Position numbers and translations under genes: made by a program. This document shows, piece by piece, positions 1 through 9,581 of a stretch of DNA of 39,489 nucleotides; position 1 is the stretch's first letter, and every line of letters begins with the position of its first letter. The notes under the pieces were generated by a model, which was not told where the DNA came from, made no database searches, and saw nothing but the letters and a program-made list of their open reading frames with translations. The stretch covers positions 1 through 39,489 of the forward strand of contig NZ_JAGEMO020000035.1 in assembly GCF_017921975.2 (NCBI RefSeq), written 5' to 3'. This DNA is from Hymenobacter terricola (GTDB lineage: Bacteria > Bacteroidota > Bacteroidia > Cytophagales > Hymenobacteraceae).

Positions 1-263
1 CGCTGTATAAGTCGATTGGGGATTCGCTGAAGGCGAATTTCCAGGGCTACGATGCCTTTGTGTTCACCGGGAATCTGGAAGCGGCGAAGAGCATTGGGCT
101 GAAGGCGGCGCGGCGGGTACCGCTGTTTAATGGGCCGATTGACTGCCGGCTGCTAAAGTATGAGCTGTATCGGGGGAGCCGGCGGGCGCCGTCACCTCAC
201 CCCCCGGCCCCCTCTCCTGCGGAGAGGGGGAGCCACGGCGGCGCGGATGTAGATTCAGAATAA
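1..263 (+). CDS. THUMP-domain class I SAM-dependent RNA methyltransferase, 3' end (RlmL/YpsC-like)
   Basis: The gene enters from the left edge and only its last ~87 codons are present. The frame reads LYKSIGDSLKANFQGYDAF, then FVFTGNLEAAKSIGLK and a terminal LFNGPIDCRLLKYELYRGSR. This matches my memory of the C-terminus of the RlmL/YpsC family, which methylates guanine in 23S rRNA using SAM. Family members usually stop shortly after the ELYRG segment. Here the frame continues through a palindromic repeat (192-234), adding a Pro/Ser/Arg-rich tail (APSPHPPAPSPAERGS) before the TAA at 261-263. The native stop therefore seems to have been lost to repeat insertion. The catalytic part lies outside the window, so the family call rests on the C-terminal signature only. 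Confidence 0.7.
   Translation, partial: LYKSIGDSLKANFQGYDAFVFTGNLEAAKSIGLKAARRVPLFNGPIDCRLLKYELYRGSRRAPSPHPPAPSPAERGSHGGADVDSE
192..234 (+). repeat. GC-rich palindromic repeat, copy A
   Basis: This 43-bp element begins TCACCTCACCCCCCGGCC and ends GGAGAGGGGGAGCC. Its core, CCCCTCTCC-TGC-GGAGAGGGG, is itself a hairpin, as in REP-type sequences. It matches the reverse complement of copy B (288-330) at all but one position, and 41 bases of it match the reverse complement of copy C (792-832) exactly. A and B together form a BIME-like inverted pair around an AT-rich spacer. Copy A lies inside the reading frame of the upstream methyltransferase. Confidence 0.9.
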
Positions 264-287
264 AAAAATAACTGAAAAAAGTCGTCC

Positions 288-330
288 GGCTTCCCCTCTC
301 CGCAGGAGAGGGGGCCGGGGGGTGAGGTGA
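288..330 (-). repeat. GC-rich palindromic repeat, copy B (inverted relative to A)
   Basis: Inverted partner of copy A with a single mismatch over 43 bp. Its outer end extends into a second inverted repeat: GGTGAGGTGATG at 321-332 pairs perfectly with CATCACCTCACC at 355-366. The right member of that pair is followed by CCCC, so it looks like a truncated fourth copy of the element in the same orientation as A. The DUF559 gene begins at this boundary. Confidence 0.9.
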
Positions 331-346
331 TGGGGCCCGGCGTACC

Positions 347-791
347 TTGGACCTCATCACCTCACCCCCAATTCCATCCGGCCCCGAAGACGTTGCCAAC
401 TTCGTGTTCACGACCGAAGTCCGGCCGTGGCGCAAGCATCTAAAGGAATTTGCCCGCCAGAACCGCCGCCAACCCACCGAGGCAGAAAATGTGCTTTGGC
501 AGGCTTTGCGCAATACAAAGGTGGTTGCCCGCTTTCGTCGCCAGCACGCCATTGCAGGCTACATTGTTGATTTTTTCTGCACCAGAGCCTTCCTGACTAT
601 TGAACTCGACGGCGAAATTCACCTCACCCCCCGAACAAGCCGAATACGACCTCGGCCGTACCTTCACACTAACGGAATTAGGATACCGCGAACTGCGTTT
701 CACCAACCAGCAAGTGCTAACCCGCTTAGACGAAGTCCTCGCCACCATCACCGAGAATCTACACCTTACCCCACTCCCCCAAAGCTCGTCT
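347..791 (+). pseudogene. DUF559 (Vsr/PD-(D/E)XK-like) endonuclease, frame-disrupted at a C6 tract
   Basis: The first half, read from a TTG at 347 (alternative GTG at 404), gives WRKHLKEFARQNRRQPTEAE, then FRRQHAIAGYIVDFFC and LTIELDGEIH. These are hallmark segments of DUF559, a Vsr-like endonuclease fold. After ELDGEIH the family sequence continues in the +1 frame as EQAEYDLGRTFTLTELGYRE and LRFTNQQVLTRLDEVLATI. The switch falls on a run of six C at 627-632. With five C the frame would read GEIHLTPEQAEYDLG without a break. The restored frame has no stop before recQ, so a corrected gene would be a DUF559-RecQ fusion joined by repeat-encoded residues. In the uncorrected frame, translation ends at 829. 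The extra C could be a real mutation, a phase-variable tract or a sequencing error. The gene is bracketed by inverted repeat copies (355-369 and 792-832). The domain assignment is firm; whether the gene is functional is open. Confidence 0.75.
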
Positions 792-832
792 GGCTCCCCC
801 TCTCCGCAGGAGAGGGGGCCGGGGGGTGAGGT
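792..832 (-). repeat. GC-rich palindromic repeat, copy C, upstream of recQ
   Basis: These 41 bp are identical to the reverse complement of copy A. The repeat ends 13 bp before the recQ ATG, occupying the place where a promoter or ribosome binding site would be expected. Read in the recQ frame it encodes GSPSPQERGPGGEV without a stop. Confidence 0.9.
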
Positions 833-845
833 TACCCCGCCCGAT

Positions 846-3083
<2,238 letters not shown>

Positions 3084-3107
3084 CCGCCAACGCCAATAAA
3101 TGAAGTG

Positions 3108-3137
3108 AGCCCGCCGTTAGCAACGGCGGGCTTTTTT
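3108..3137 (+). terminator. Rho-independent terminator after recQ
   Basis: Perfect 11-bp stem AGCCCGCCGTT / AACGGCGGGCT with a 3-nt AGC loop, ending in a run of six T at 3132-3137. It sits 24 bp after the recQ stop and separates recQ from the DUF2306 gene. Confidence 0.9.
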
Positions 3138-3172
3138 ATGCGTAGGTTTCCGTCCAGAACTGCCGCGCTTTT

Positions 3173-3847
3173 ATGGTTAGAAAAATTCTCCTCGCCCTCA
3201 CGGCCCTCGTCATCGCCGCTTTTGCGGGCCTGATGCTCACCAAAACGCTGCCTTACTACACCTTCGAAAAGGGCATCCACTTCCTCACCACCAAGAGCGA
3301 CGAAACCAACGACAGCCCTGTGTTTCGGGTGGGGTTCTACGTGCACATCACCACCAGTTTGCTGGTGCTGGTGGCGGGGCTGCTCCAGTTTCTGCCGGTG
3401 CTGGCGCGGCGCGGGCCGGGGCTGCACCGGCAGCTGGGCAAGTTCTACATCATCGGGATATTAGCGCTGGCGGCCCCTTCGGGCCTCATTCTGGCGCACT
3501 TTGCCAATGGCGGGCTGGCCGCGCAGGTCGGCTTTTCGCTGCAATGTCTGGTGTGGTGGCTCTGTACCTGGCGCGCCTACCAGGCCGCCCGCCAGCGCCA
3601 GTGGAGCCTGCACGTCGACTGGATGCTGCGCTCCTACGCCGTGACGCTGGCCGCCCTGGCCCTGCGCGGCGAAAGCTACGTGATGTACTACGTGTTCGAA
3701 ACCAAGCCGATTGAAACGTACCTGACGGTGACGTGGCTCTCGTGGGTGGGCAACTTGATTTTGATTGAAATCCTGCTGGAAGCGGGGTTGGGACGGTATT
3801 TTCTGCGGGAGTTTATGCCGGATTTGCGCAGTAAATTGGCGGTATGA
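3173..3847 (+). CDS. DUF2306 family membrane protein
   Basis: 224 aa and strongly hydrophobic, with an N-terminal membrane helix (ILLALTALVIAAFAGLML) and several further helices, including LLVLVAGLLQFLPVL and IIGILALAAPSGLIL. The pattern of helices with HRQLGKFY and HVDWMLRSYAVTLAAL resembles the DUF2306 family of predicted inner-membrane proteins of unknown function, where conserved His and Arg residues lie near helix ends. The TGA overlaps the ATG of the next gene (ATGA at 3844-3847), so the two are probably translationally coupled. The family call is from recognition and no function can be read from the sequence. Confidence 0.75.
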   Translation: MVRKILLALTALVIAAFAGLMLTKTLPYYTFEKGIHFLTTKSDETNDSPVFRVGFYVHITTSLLVLVAGLLQFLPVLARRGPGLHRQLGKFYIIGILALAAPSGLILAHFANGGLAAQVGFSLQCLVWWLCTWRAYQAARQRQWSLHVDWMLRSYAVTLAALALRGESYVMYYVFETKPIETYLTVTWLSWVGNLILIEILLEAGLGRYFLREFMPDLRSKLAV

Positions 3848-4791
3848 AAAAAACTTTTTACCTGGTTGCGCCGGCGTTATTGGTGGTAGCCTGCCAGCAG
3901 CAGAAACCGGCTGCTATGGCAGCCTCAACGGTAGATACCGCTACTATGCCCCAACTTAAGGCCAGTGAGAAAGGATTGCCGGTGTTGTTCGCCGCCGCCG
4001 ATACCCTGACCAAGCCCATGCGGCAGTTGCTGGGCAAATACGACCTTTCGAAGCTGTGGCAAGGTGACACCAAATACCGGCAGCAGGACCCAACGCTGCA
4101 AGGTTTCTTTGGTCCCGACCATTACCGATTTGCGCTGGCATTCACCAGTGTAACGCGTGATGAGCAGCATCCCGAAGTTTATCATGTGCAGGGCAAATGC
4201 CGTTATCGCAAGAACATCCGCCCGTTTGAAGGTACACTCACCGTGCGGCAAATCGCCGATTTGGATGCACCCTGGGACTATGACGAGTTTTTGCCTCAGT
4301 CGCAGGATTCGACACTGTCAGAAGCAGTGGCCGCTGATTCGAACGATGCCCAATACGAAAGAGCCCGCCGCCTTTCGCATCCCTATACGTTGCGCGCCGA
4401 GCTTCAACTTCAGGAGAAAATCGCCGATAACAGCGGCATTTTTCAGGGAGAAGCCATTCTCAATTTTCACGTCACCAGTCCTAAGCGGCTAGGTTACGTC
4501 ACGGCTCCATTTGTGAATAAGGGTGCGCCCGCTAACGGAAGCGCCATGCTCCTGCACGGCTCACGCCGCAACTTGACTACCAAGCAGGTGAAGGCTTTTG
4601 TAGTGTCCGATGACGTATTTGCTGCCGCTCCCGAAGTGTATAAAGATTTCGGTATTGGTGACCGGGGCGGCGTAATCAACCCCAAATACGCCAAGCTGGG
4701 CTGGAACGAGCTATGGGAAAACGACGAATGGTGGGCCGACTCGCCCAAGCCCAACCTCAACCTCAACCTCAACCTCAACCTCAACCTGTAA
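3844..4791 (+). CDS. Lipoprotein of an unrecognised triplicated family, member 1
   Basis: 315 aa with a lipoprotein signal (MKKTFYLVAPALLVVAC, lipid-modified Cys at residue 17). I do not recognise the family. It is clearly paralogous to the next two genes: KYDLSKLW, an aromatic beta-rich core (GFFGPDHYRFALAFTSV, RYRKNIRPFEGTLTV) and a C-terminal signature NPKYAKLGWNELWENDEWW. The alternating strands suggest a lipocalin-like or jelly-roll beta fold exposed in the envelope, which is inference. The protein ends in six Asn-Leu pairs encoded by a perfect hexanucleotide repeat (4752-4787). The ATG overlaps the stop of the DUF2306 gene. The coding sequence is noticeably less GC-rich than its neighbours. 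Confidence 0.8.
   Translation: MKKTFYLVAPALLVVACQQQKPAAMAASTVDTATMPQLKASEKGLPVLFAAADTLTKPMRQLLGKYDLSKLWQGDTKYRQQDPTLQGFFGPDHYRFALAFTSVTRDEQHPEVYHVQGKCRYRKNIRPFEGTLTVRQIADLDAPWDYDEFLPQSQDSTLSEAVAADSNDAQYERARRLSHPYTLRAELQLQEKIADNSGIFQGEAILNFHVTSPKRLGYVTAPFVNKGAPANGSAMLLHGSRRNLTTKQVKAFVVSDDVFAAAPEVYKDFGIGDRGGVINPKYAKLGWNELWENDEWWADSPKPNLNLNLNLNLNL
4752..4787 (+). repeat. Hexanucleotide microsatellite (CAACCT)6 encoding an Asn-Leu tail
   Basis: Six perfect CAACCT units immediately before the TAA codon at 4789. Being in units of six, any change in copy number keeps the frame and only alters the number of Asn-Leu pairs. The paralogue at 4807 ends instead in SPKPSLSL, so the tail position is shared but the expansion is specific to this gene. 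Confidence 0.95.
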
Positions 4792-4806
4792 CGCTACCAA
4801 GCTTAT

Positions 4807-5616
4807 ATGAAAACTCTTTACCCGCTACTGCTAGTGGCCTTGTTTGCCGCCTGCCAGCATTCGGAGCCGGCCACTACCGGCGCTCCGGTGGCGGCAGCCC
4901 CGCTGGCCGTGCCCACTTCGGCCGATTCGCTCTCGCCCACCACGCTGGCCATGCTGCGGCAATACGACCTGGCCCCGCTCTGGGCCAACCGTACAGACGG
5001 CAAGGCGGCTCAATCGGCGATGGAGGGCTTTTACGGCGACACGCCCTACCGCATCTCGTTCTACTTCAGCCGCGTCGAGCGCGACCCGGCCCAGCCCAAC
5101 CTGTTTCATGTAACGGGCCTCGACCGCTACAAAAAGGTTATCACGCCCTTCACCGGCACCATCACCGTGCGCGACATCGTTCCTTTCACCGATTCGATGT
5201 ACGTAGATGCTCCCGATTCTACGGCCAGGGCTTTCACGGCGGTTAGCCGTTTTGTGTTGCGCGAAGACCCCGCTACCCGGGGCGCGGGCAGCTACGCGGG
5301 CGAGGCCCTGCTCGACTTTTATTACGATGCTCACCACCATCTTGACCAGGCTTCTGCTCTCGATGAGGATGCCAACCCGACCAAAGGTTCGGGACTGCTG
5401 TTTCGGGGTTCGCAGGTAAGTAATAAAACCGGCCATCGCCAGCCAATGGCCTTCGCCAATTTTTACGGGGCCGTCGTGCCCCAAGCGCTGAGCAAACTGG
5501 GCCTGGGGGACCGTAGCGAGGAAGTGAACCCCAACCTGGCCCGCTTTGGCTGGAATGAAGCCTGGGAGAACGACGAATGGTGGGCCAAATCACCCAAGCC
5601 CTCGCTCAGCCTCTGA
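4807..5616 (+). CDS. Lipoprotein of the same triplicated family, member 2
   Basis: 269 aa, starting 15 bp after member 1, with lipoprotein signal MKTLYPLLLVALFAAC (Cys16). It shares QYDLAPLW, GFYGDTPYRISFYFSRVERD, RYKKVITPFTGTITVRDI and the terminal signature NPNLARFGWNEAWENDEWW with its neighbours. The close spacing and shared architecture point to tandem duplication and a common transcript with 3173-4791. Unlike member 1 it has GC-rich codon use. Function unknown. Confidence 0.8.
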   Translation: MKTLYPLLLVALFAACQHSEPATTGAPVAAAPLAVPTSADSLSPTTLAMLRQYDLAPLWANRTDGKAAQSAMEGFYGDTPYRISFYFSRVERDPAQPNLFHVTGLDRYKKVITPFTGTITVRDIVPFTDSMYVDAPDSTARAFTAVSRFVLREDPATRGAGSYAGEALLDFYYDAHHHLDQASALDEDANPTKGSGLLFRGSQVSNKTGHRQPMAFANFYGAVVPQALSKLGLGDRSEEVNPNLARFGWNEAWENDEWWAKSPKPSLSL

Positions 5617-5703
5617 TACTAAAGCTGCCGCTCCAGCCGTTGAGAAAGAATAAGTGCCATCTAGCAATATAGCTGGCCTGAAAATCTTTTTTATTCCGGC
5701 TCC

Positions 5704-6507
5704 ATGCGGTATTTTCTGCTTCTCACAGCGCCTGCGCTGCTTTTTGGTGCGCCCCAGCCTCAGCACCTGCCCGCACTCTCCGGCCCGGCCACCAGCCCGG
5801 CGGCTCCGCTGGCTGCCCCCGGCGCGGTGCTTTCCAACACCACCCGCCAGGCCCTGCTGGCCCGCACCAACCTGGGCCGGCTGTGGCAGCCCCAGCCCCA
5901 GGCCGGCCCCGAAGACGTGCTCAACGGCTGCTTTGGCTACGACGGGCGGCGGCTGGAGTTTGTGTTTACCAGCGTGCAGGCCGATGCCAAAAGCTCCGGC
6001 CGCTATCTCGTAGTGGGCAAGTTCCGCTGCTACGGCGATGTGACGCCGTTTCGGGGCAGCATCGAGTTGCAGCAGGTGCAGCGCCTGCCTGCCGAGGTGA
6101 AAGTGTACAGCGAAAACGAGGAATCCACCGCGCCCACGTACTGCGCCACCGGCGGCTTCGCCCTGCAAGCCACCAGTCACCACGGCCTGGGCGGGCAGTT
6201 CAGCGGTCGCATCGCGCTGGACTTTCAAATTAATCGCAGCCAGCGCGCCGTGCTTATGGAAAATACCACCAACCCCACTACCCGCAACGGCGGCCTGCTC
6301 TTCGACGGTGCCTGGCGCGAAGATGCCGCCGGCGAAACCGTGCCTACCGTCTGGAAACAGGGCCTTGCCGTGACCCGGCAGGTGCTTTCCCGCTTCGAAG
6401 TCGGCAGCCGCGACGTGGAAATCAATCCCAAATACGCCCGCGTGGGGTGGAATAATTTCTGGAAAAACGAAGAATGGTGGGTGGGAAAGCAACTAGCTCA
6501 ACGCTAA
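5704..6507 (+). CDS. Secreted protein of the same triplicated family, member 3
   Basis: 267 aa. The N-terminus MRYFLLLTAPALLFGAPQ looks like a signal peptide but has no lipobox cysteine, so this copy is probably soluble or periplasmic rather than lipid-anchored. Family features kept: NLGRLW, GCFGYDGRRLEFVFTSVQ, CYGDVTPFRGSIEL and the C-terminal NPKYARVGWNNFWKNEEWW. It is the most diverged of the three. The start at 5704 gives a clean signal peptide. An 87-bp gap separates it from member 2. Confidence 0.75.
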   Translation: MRYFLLLTAPALLFGAPQPQHLPALSGPATSPAAPLAAPGAVLSNTTRQALLARTNLGRLWQPQPQAGPEDVLNGCFGYDGRRLEFVFTSVQADAKSSGRYLVVGKFRCYGDVTPFRGSIELQQVQRLPAEVKVYSENEESTAPTYCATGGFALQATSHHGLGGQFSGRIALDFQINRSQRAVLMENTTNPTTRNGGLLFDGAWREDAAGETVPTVWKQGLAVTRQVLSRFEVGSRDVEINPKYARVGWNNFWKNEEWWVGKQLAQR

Positions 6508-6623
6508 AGTGGTGGGCAGAAAATTATTAGCTAAGTGAATTAGTAACTTCGCGCTTGCGTTGCTAACTTCACCAGCCGAATCCGCGTTGAAAGCAATGCT
6601 ATTCCCGGCTGCTGCCTCCCCCG

Positions 6624-7454
6624 ATGATTAATACCAACCTCAAGTTTTGCCGGCGCGAGCTCGCCCTCACGCAGGCCCAGATGGCCGAAAAGCTCGGCAT
6701 CAAACGCTCCTTGGTGGGCGCCTACGAAGAAGGCCGCGCCGAGCCCCGCCTCGCCACGCTCGTCAATATGGCCCGCCTGTTCGGCATCACGCTCGACCAG
6801 CTGGTAACCACTGACTTTAGTAAAAAGAAGAACACCAAAATCATCGGCTCGCTGCCCGCGTCCGACCCGGCCGCGGCCGATGCCGACGACAACACCGACC
6901 CGCCCCCCACGCCCGCAGCCGGGGGCAAGCTCCGCGTCCTGGCCTTCACCGTGGACCGGGACCAGAACGAGAACATCGAGCTGGTGCCCCAGAAAGCCGC
7001 CGCCGGCTACCTCAACGGCTACGCCGACCGCGAGTACCTGGAGGTGCTGCCCAAGTTCCGGCTGCCCATGCTCACACAAACGGGGACGTACCGTGCCTTC
7101 GAAATCGCCGGCGATTCCATGCTGCCCATTGCCAGTGGCACTGTCATCGTGGGCCGCTACGTGGAGGAATGGACCAGCATCAAAGACGGCACGCCCTGCA
7201 TTGTGGTGAGCAGCCGCGACGGCATTGTGTTCAAGCGCGTGTTCAACAAACTGCGCTCGGGAGCCATGTTCGTGCTGCATTCCGACAACCCGAATTTCTC
7301 GCCCTACGATATCAACGCAGACGATGTGCTCGAAATATGGGAAGCTAAAAGCTACATCAGCAGCACATTCCCGATTGCAGAGTTGTCGCTGGAGCGCGTG
7401 GCCAGCCTCGTCTTGGACTTGCAGCAGCAAGTGGCCCTGCTAAAAAAGGCGTAA
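6624..7454 (+). CDS. XRE-family regulator with LexA/C1-like S24 peptidase domain
   Basis: 276 aa. An N-terminal helix-turn-helix (residues ~5-62: LALTQAQMAEKLGIKRSLVGAYEEGRAEP) is followed by a Pro/Asp-rich linker (~75-100) and a C-terminal S24 domain. The catalytic serine is in AGDSM (Ser165) and the lysine in IVFKRVF (Lys204). An Ala-Gly pair at 127-128 (KAAAGYLNGY), 37 residues before the serine, is positioned like the LexA/CI self-cleavage site. The architecture fits a repressor inactivated by autocleavage under stress, though non-cleaving members exist. The C-terminus is a short Leu/Gln-rich helix (LVLDLQQQVALLKKA). The gene stands alone, with a terminator at 7482. Confidence 0.85.
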   Translation: MINTNLKFCRRELALTQAQMAEKLGIKRSLVGAYEEGRAEPRLATLVNMARLFGITLDQLVTTDFSKKKNTKIIGSLPASDPAAADADDNTDPPPTPAAGGKLRVLAFTVDRDQNENIELVPQKAAAGYLNGYADREYLEVLPKFRLPMLTQTGTYRAFEIAGDSMLPIASGTVIVGRYVEEWTSIKDGTPCIVVSSRDGIVFKRVFNKLRSGAMFVLHSDNPNFSPYDINADDVLEIWEAKSYISSTFPIAELSLERVASLVLDLQQQVALLKKA

Positions 7455-7481
7455 GGTGTAGCCGCTTTTCGGCCTTGCACT

Positions 7482-7509
7482 AGCCCCTCCGTATTCCGGA
7501 GGGGCTTTT
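7482..7509 (+). terminator. Rho-independent terminator after the XRE-S24 gene
   Basis: Stem AGCCCCTCCG / CGGAGGGGCT (10 bp) with loop TATTC, followed by a short T run, 28 bp after the stop codon. Confidence 0.85.
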
Positions 7510-7583
7510 CTGTTGCAAAAGAGGCAAACCTCCGGGGCCACTGCCGCGTATGGGCTTCACCCCCTATTCACCTGTTCCGCCCT

Positions 7584-8306
7584 ATGCTCAAGTACATTTC
7601 CGCCGCCGACCGCCACCACGCTGCCCCGGCCGCCTGGCTCAGCAGCTACTTTCTGTTTTCGTTTGCTGATTATTTTGACCGCGACAACATGCATTTCGGC
7701 CCGTTGCGCGTGTTCAACGACGACAACGTGGCCGCGCAGTCGGGCTTTCCGCAACACCCGCACTCCGAAATGGAAATTGTGACGCTGGTGCTGGATGGGG
7801 AAATCACGCATCAGGACACGATGGGCAACAAAACGACCATCAAAGCCGGCGAAGTACAGCGCATGACGGCCGGCACCGGCCTGGCGCATTCCGAGTTCAA
7901 CCGTCAGGACAAGCCGCTGCACCTCTACCAGCTCTGGTTTATTCCCGGCCAAAAAGGACTGGCCCCCAGCTACGAGCAAAAAGACCTGGGTTTCACCACC
8001 GGAAACAAGAACGAGTTGGTTCCACTCGTTACGGGCCAGAAGGTGCTCGAAGACGTGGTATATATGAATTCCAACAGCACCGTCTATTGGTCTAATCTGA
8101 GCGAGGGAAAAGAAATTGAATTCAAGACTTTTCCTATTCGTCTAACTTTCATTTACGTGAAAGAAGGTTCTATTTTTGCCAACGGTACTGAGCTGGGACC
8201 CAACGACCAGGCTCGGATGACCGGCGATGATGTGGTGCAGATTCGCGCTTCCAAGGACGCACAATTTATTTTAATTGACCTGCCCGCTACCGAAGCTAAT
8301 TATTAA
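7584..8306 (+). CDS. Pirin family protein (YhhW-like bicupin)
   Basis: 240 aa, the usual length for bacterial pirins of the YhhW type, some of which show quercetin 2,3-dioxygenase activity. The N-terminal cupin holds the metal ligands: HPHSEME (His58, His60) and HSEFN (His102, Glu104), preceded by the typical FGPLRVFNDD. The second cupin is degenerate, as in the family. There is no signal peptide, so it is cytoplasmic. The last third is less GC-rich than the first. It is followed by a bidirectional terminator at 8398. Confidence 0.92.
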   Translation: MLKYISAADRHHAAPAAWLSSYFLFSFADYFDRDNMHFGPLRVFNDDNVAAQSGFPQHPHSEMEIVTLVLDGEITHQDTMGNKTTIKAGEVQRMTAGTGLAHSEFNRQDKPLHLYQLWFIPGQKGLAPSYEQKDLGFTTGNKNELVPLVTGQKVLEDVVYMNSNSTVYWSNLSEGKEIEFKTFPIRLTFIYVKEGSIFANGTELGPNDQARMTGDDVVQIRASKDAQFILIDLPATEANY

Positions 8307-8397
8307 GTTATTGATTGCTCGCTGTTAGTTCTCAGTATGTAGACAATGTATTGGCTAACAACGAGCAACTGCTTAAGTAGCGCTACTTATTGCGCAT

Positions 8398-8426
8398 AAA
8401 AAAGCCGGATAATTTCCGGCTTTTTT
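8398..8426. terminator. Bidirectional terminator between pirin and the outer-membrane gene
   Basis: Stem AAAAAAGCCGGA / TCCGGCTTTTTT around AATT-type loop bases, with A and T runs on opposite sides so that it works on both strands. It lies between two convergent genes. Confidence 0.9.
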
Positions 8427-8465
8427 ATATTTAATTCAGGCAGAAATAATCTGCACTGAATTTTA

Positions 8466-9371
8466 TTAAAAATTATAGGTTACACCTGCTGAGTAGCCCG
8501 TGGCTTTCCCAATATTGCGACCGGCTACGTAGGTGTTGGCGCCCAGGGTGAGCCCAAAACCGTTGGTGATGGGCCGGTAGGCACTGGCGCCCAGCCGAAC
8601 GTAGTTGACGCGGGTAGACGGGAAGAACCCCTGAAAGCCGGTTTCCGAAATGTCGGTGCCGCCGTTTGATTCCTGGAAGGAAACCGAGCCCTCAACATAC
8701 GTTTTGGGGCCGGCGTAGCCAACTTTGGCTTCGCCAATCAGGGCGTTGGGCACGAGGCCGGTGCGCAGGCTATAGCCAATTTGGCCGGTGGCGAACACGC
8801 CCGAGCTGGTTTTGAGGTGGGCCACGCCCGTGGCCGTGTATTTCGTGGCGCGGTTGCCGATGGCGATGATGTAGCCGTAGCCGGTATTCGTCTGGTAATT
8901 GCTGGCCGGGGTGCTGAAGCTCACCGTGCCCAGCAAGTCCAGAATGCTGCTGCCAATTTCGCGGGAAAACGACTTGAACTTGAGCAGGCCGGTGATGTCC
9001 TGCAGGCCTTGGCGAACGTTGGTGTAGCCCTGCGTGGAGTACAAGGCGCTCAGGTCGTTTATCACCGTGCCGTTGGCCTGGCCTTGCGATTGAATGTAGG
9101 GCAAGCTCAGAACCGCATCAATTTTATCGGTGATGCCATACGTGGCATAGAGGTTAAGGGAATTGACGCGCACTTCCTGAAAGATGGGGACGCCGTCGAC
9201 CTTATCGGGGGCCAGATACACGTTGGTGTAGCTCTCGGAGGTGCCGGACACCACGACGGAACCGTGCTTTTTGCCCGCCATAAACCCGCTCACAAGGCCT
9301 TGGGCGTGAGTGGAGTGGACGGTGCTGATAAGTGAAAAAGTGGCAATAATCAGAGAGGAAACTTTTTTCAT
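8466..9371 (-). CDS. Outer-membrane beta-barrel protein
   Basis: 301 aa from the ATG at 9371. The reading frame is open further upstream, but MKKVSSLIIATFSLISTVHS followed by THAQG is a clean signal peptide. The body is made of alternating amphipathic strands rich in Gly, Thr and Tyr (GYGYIIAIGNRATKYTATG, GQIGYSLRTGLVPNALIGE) and the protein ends in VTYNF, with the terminal Phe typical of barrels inserted by BamA. No specific transport substrate can be inferred. It could belong to a MetA/phenol-pathway-like transporter family, but I am not certain. Confidence 0.8.
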   Translation of the reverse strand: MKKVSSLIIATFSLISTVHSTHAQGLVSGFMAGKKHGSVVVSGTSESYTNVYLAPDKVDGVPIFQEVRVNSLNLYATYGITDKIDAVLSLPYIQSQGQANGTVINDLSALYSTQGYTNVRQGLQDITGLLKFKSFSREIGSSILDLLGTVSFSTPASNYQTNTGYGYIIAIGNRATKYTATGVAHLKTSSGVFATGQIGYSLRTGLVPNALIGEAKVGYAGPKTYVEGSVSFQESNGGTDISETGFQGFFPSTRVNYVRLGASAYRPITNGFGLTLGANTYVAGRNIGKATGYSAGVTYNF

Positions 9372-9581
9372 ATTGTAGAAATAATCAAAGAAAGCCATTG
9401 GCTTTATGAGCAGTTGAACGAAAAAAAGAATGTTCAACACACCCTAACAATGCGCAATCTACGGTGCCGTTCGGGGTAACGGATTTACCTTAGCGCAATC
9501 CAACGCCTTTGAAAAACCGTTTATAGACAGTGATTTAAGGTGAGCATACGCTTCAGCCCGATAAAACCAATAAATTTCCCG

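Noticed and set aside
192..832. RAYT-type REP system
   Set aside because: The repeats look REP-like but no Y1 (HUH) transposase gene is in the window; the only associated gene is DUF559.
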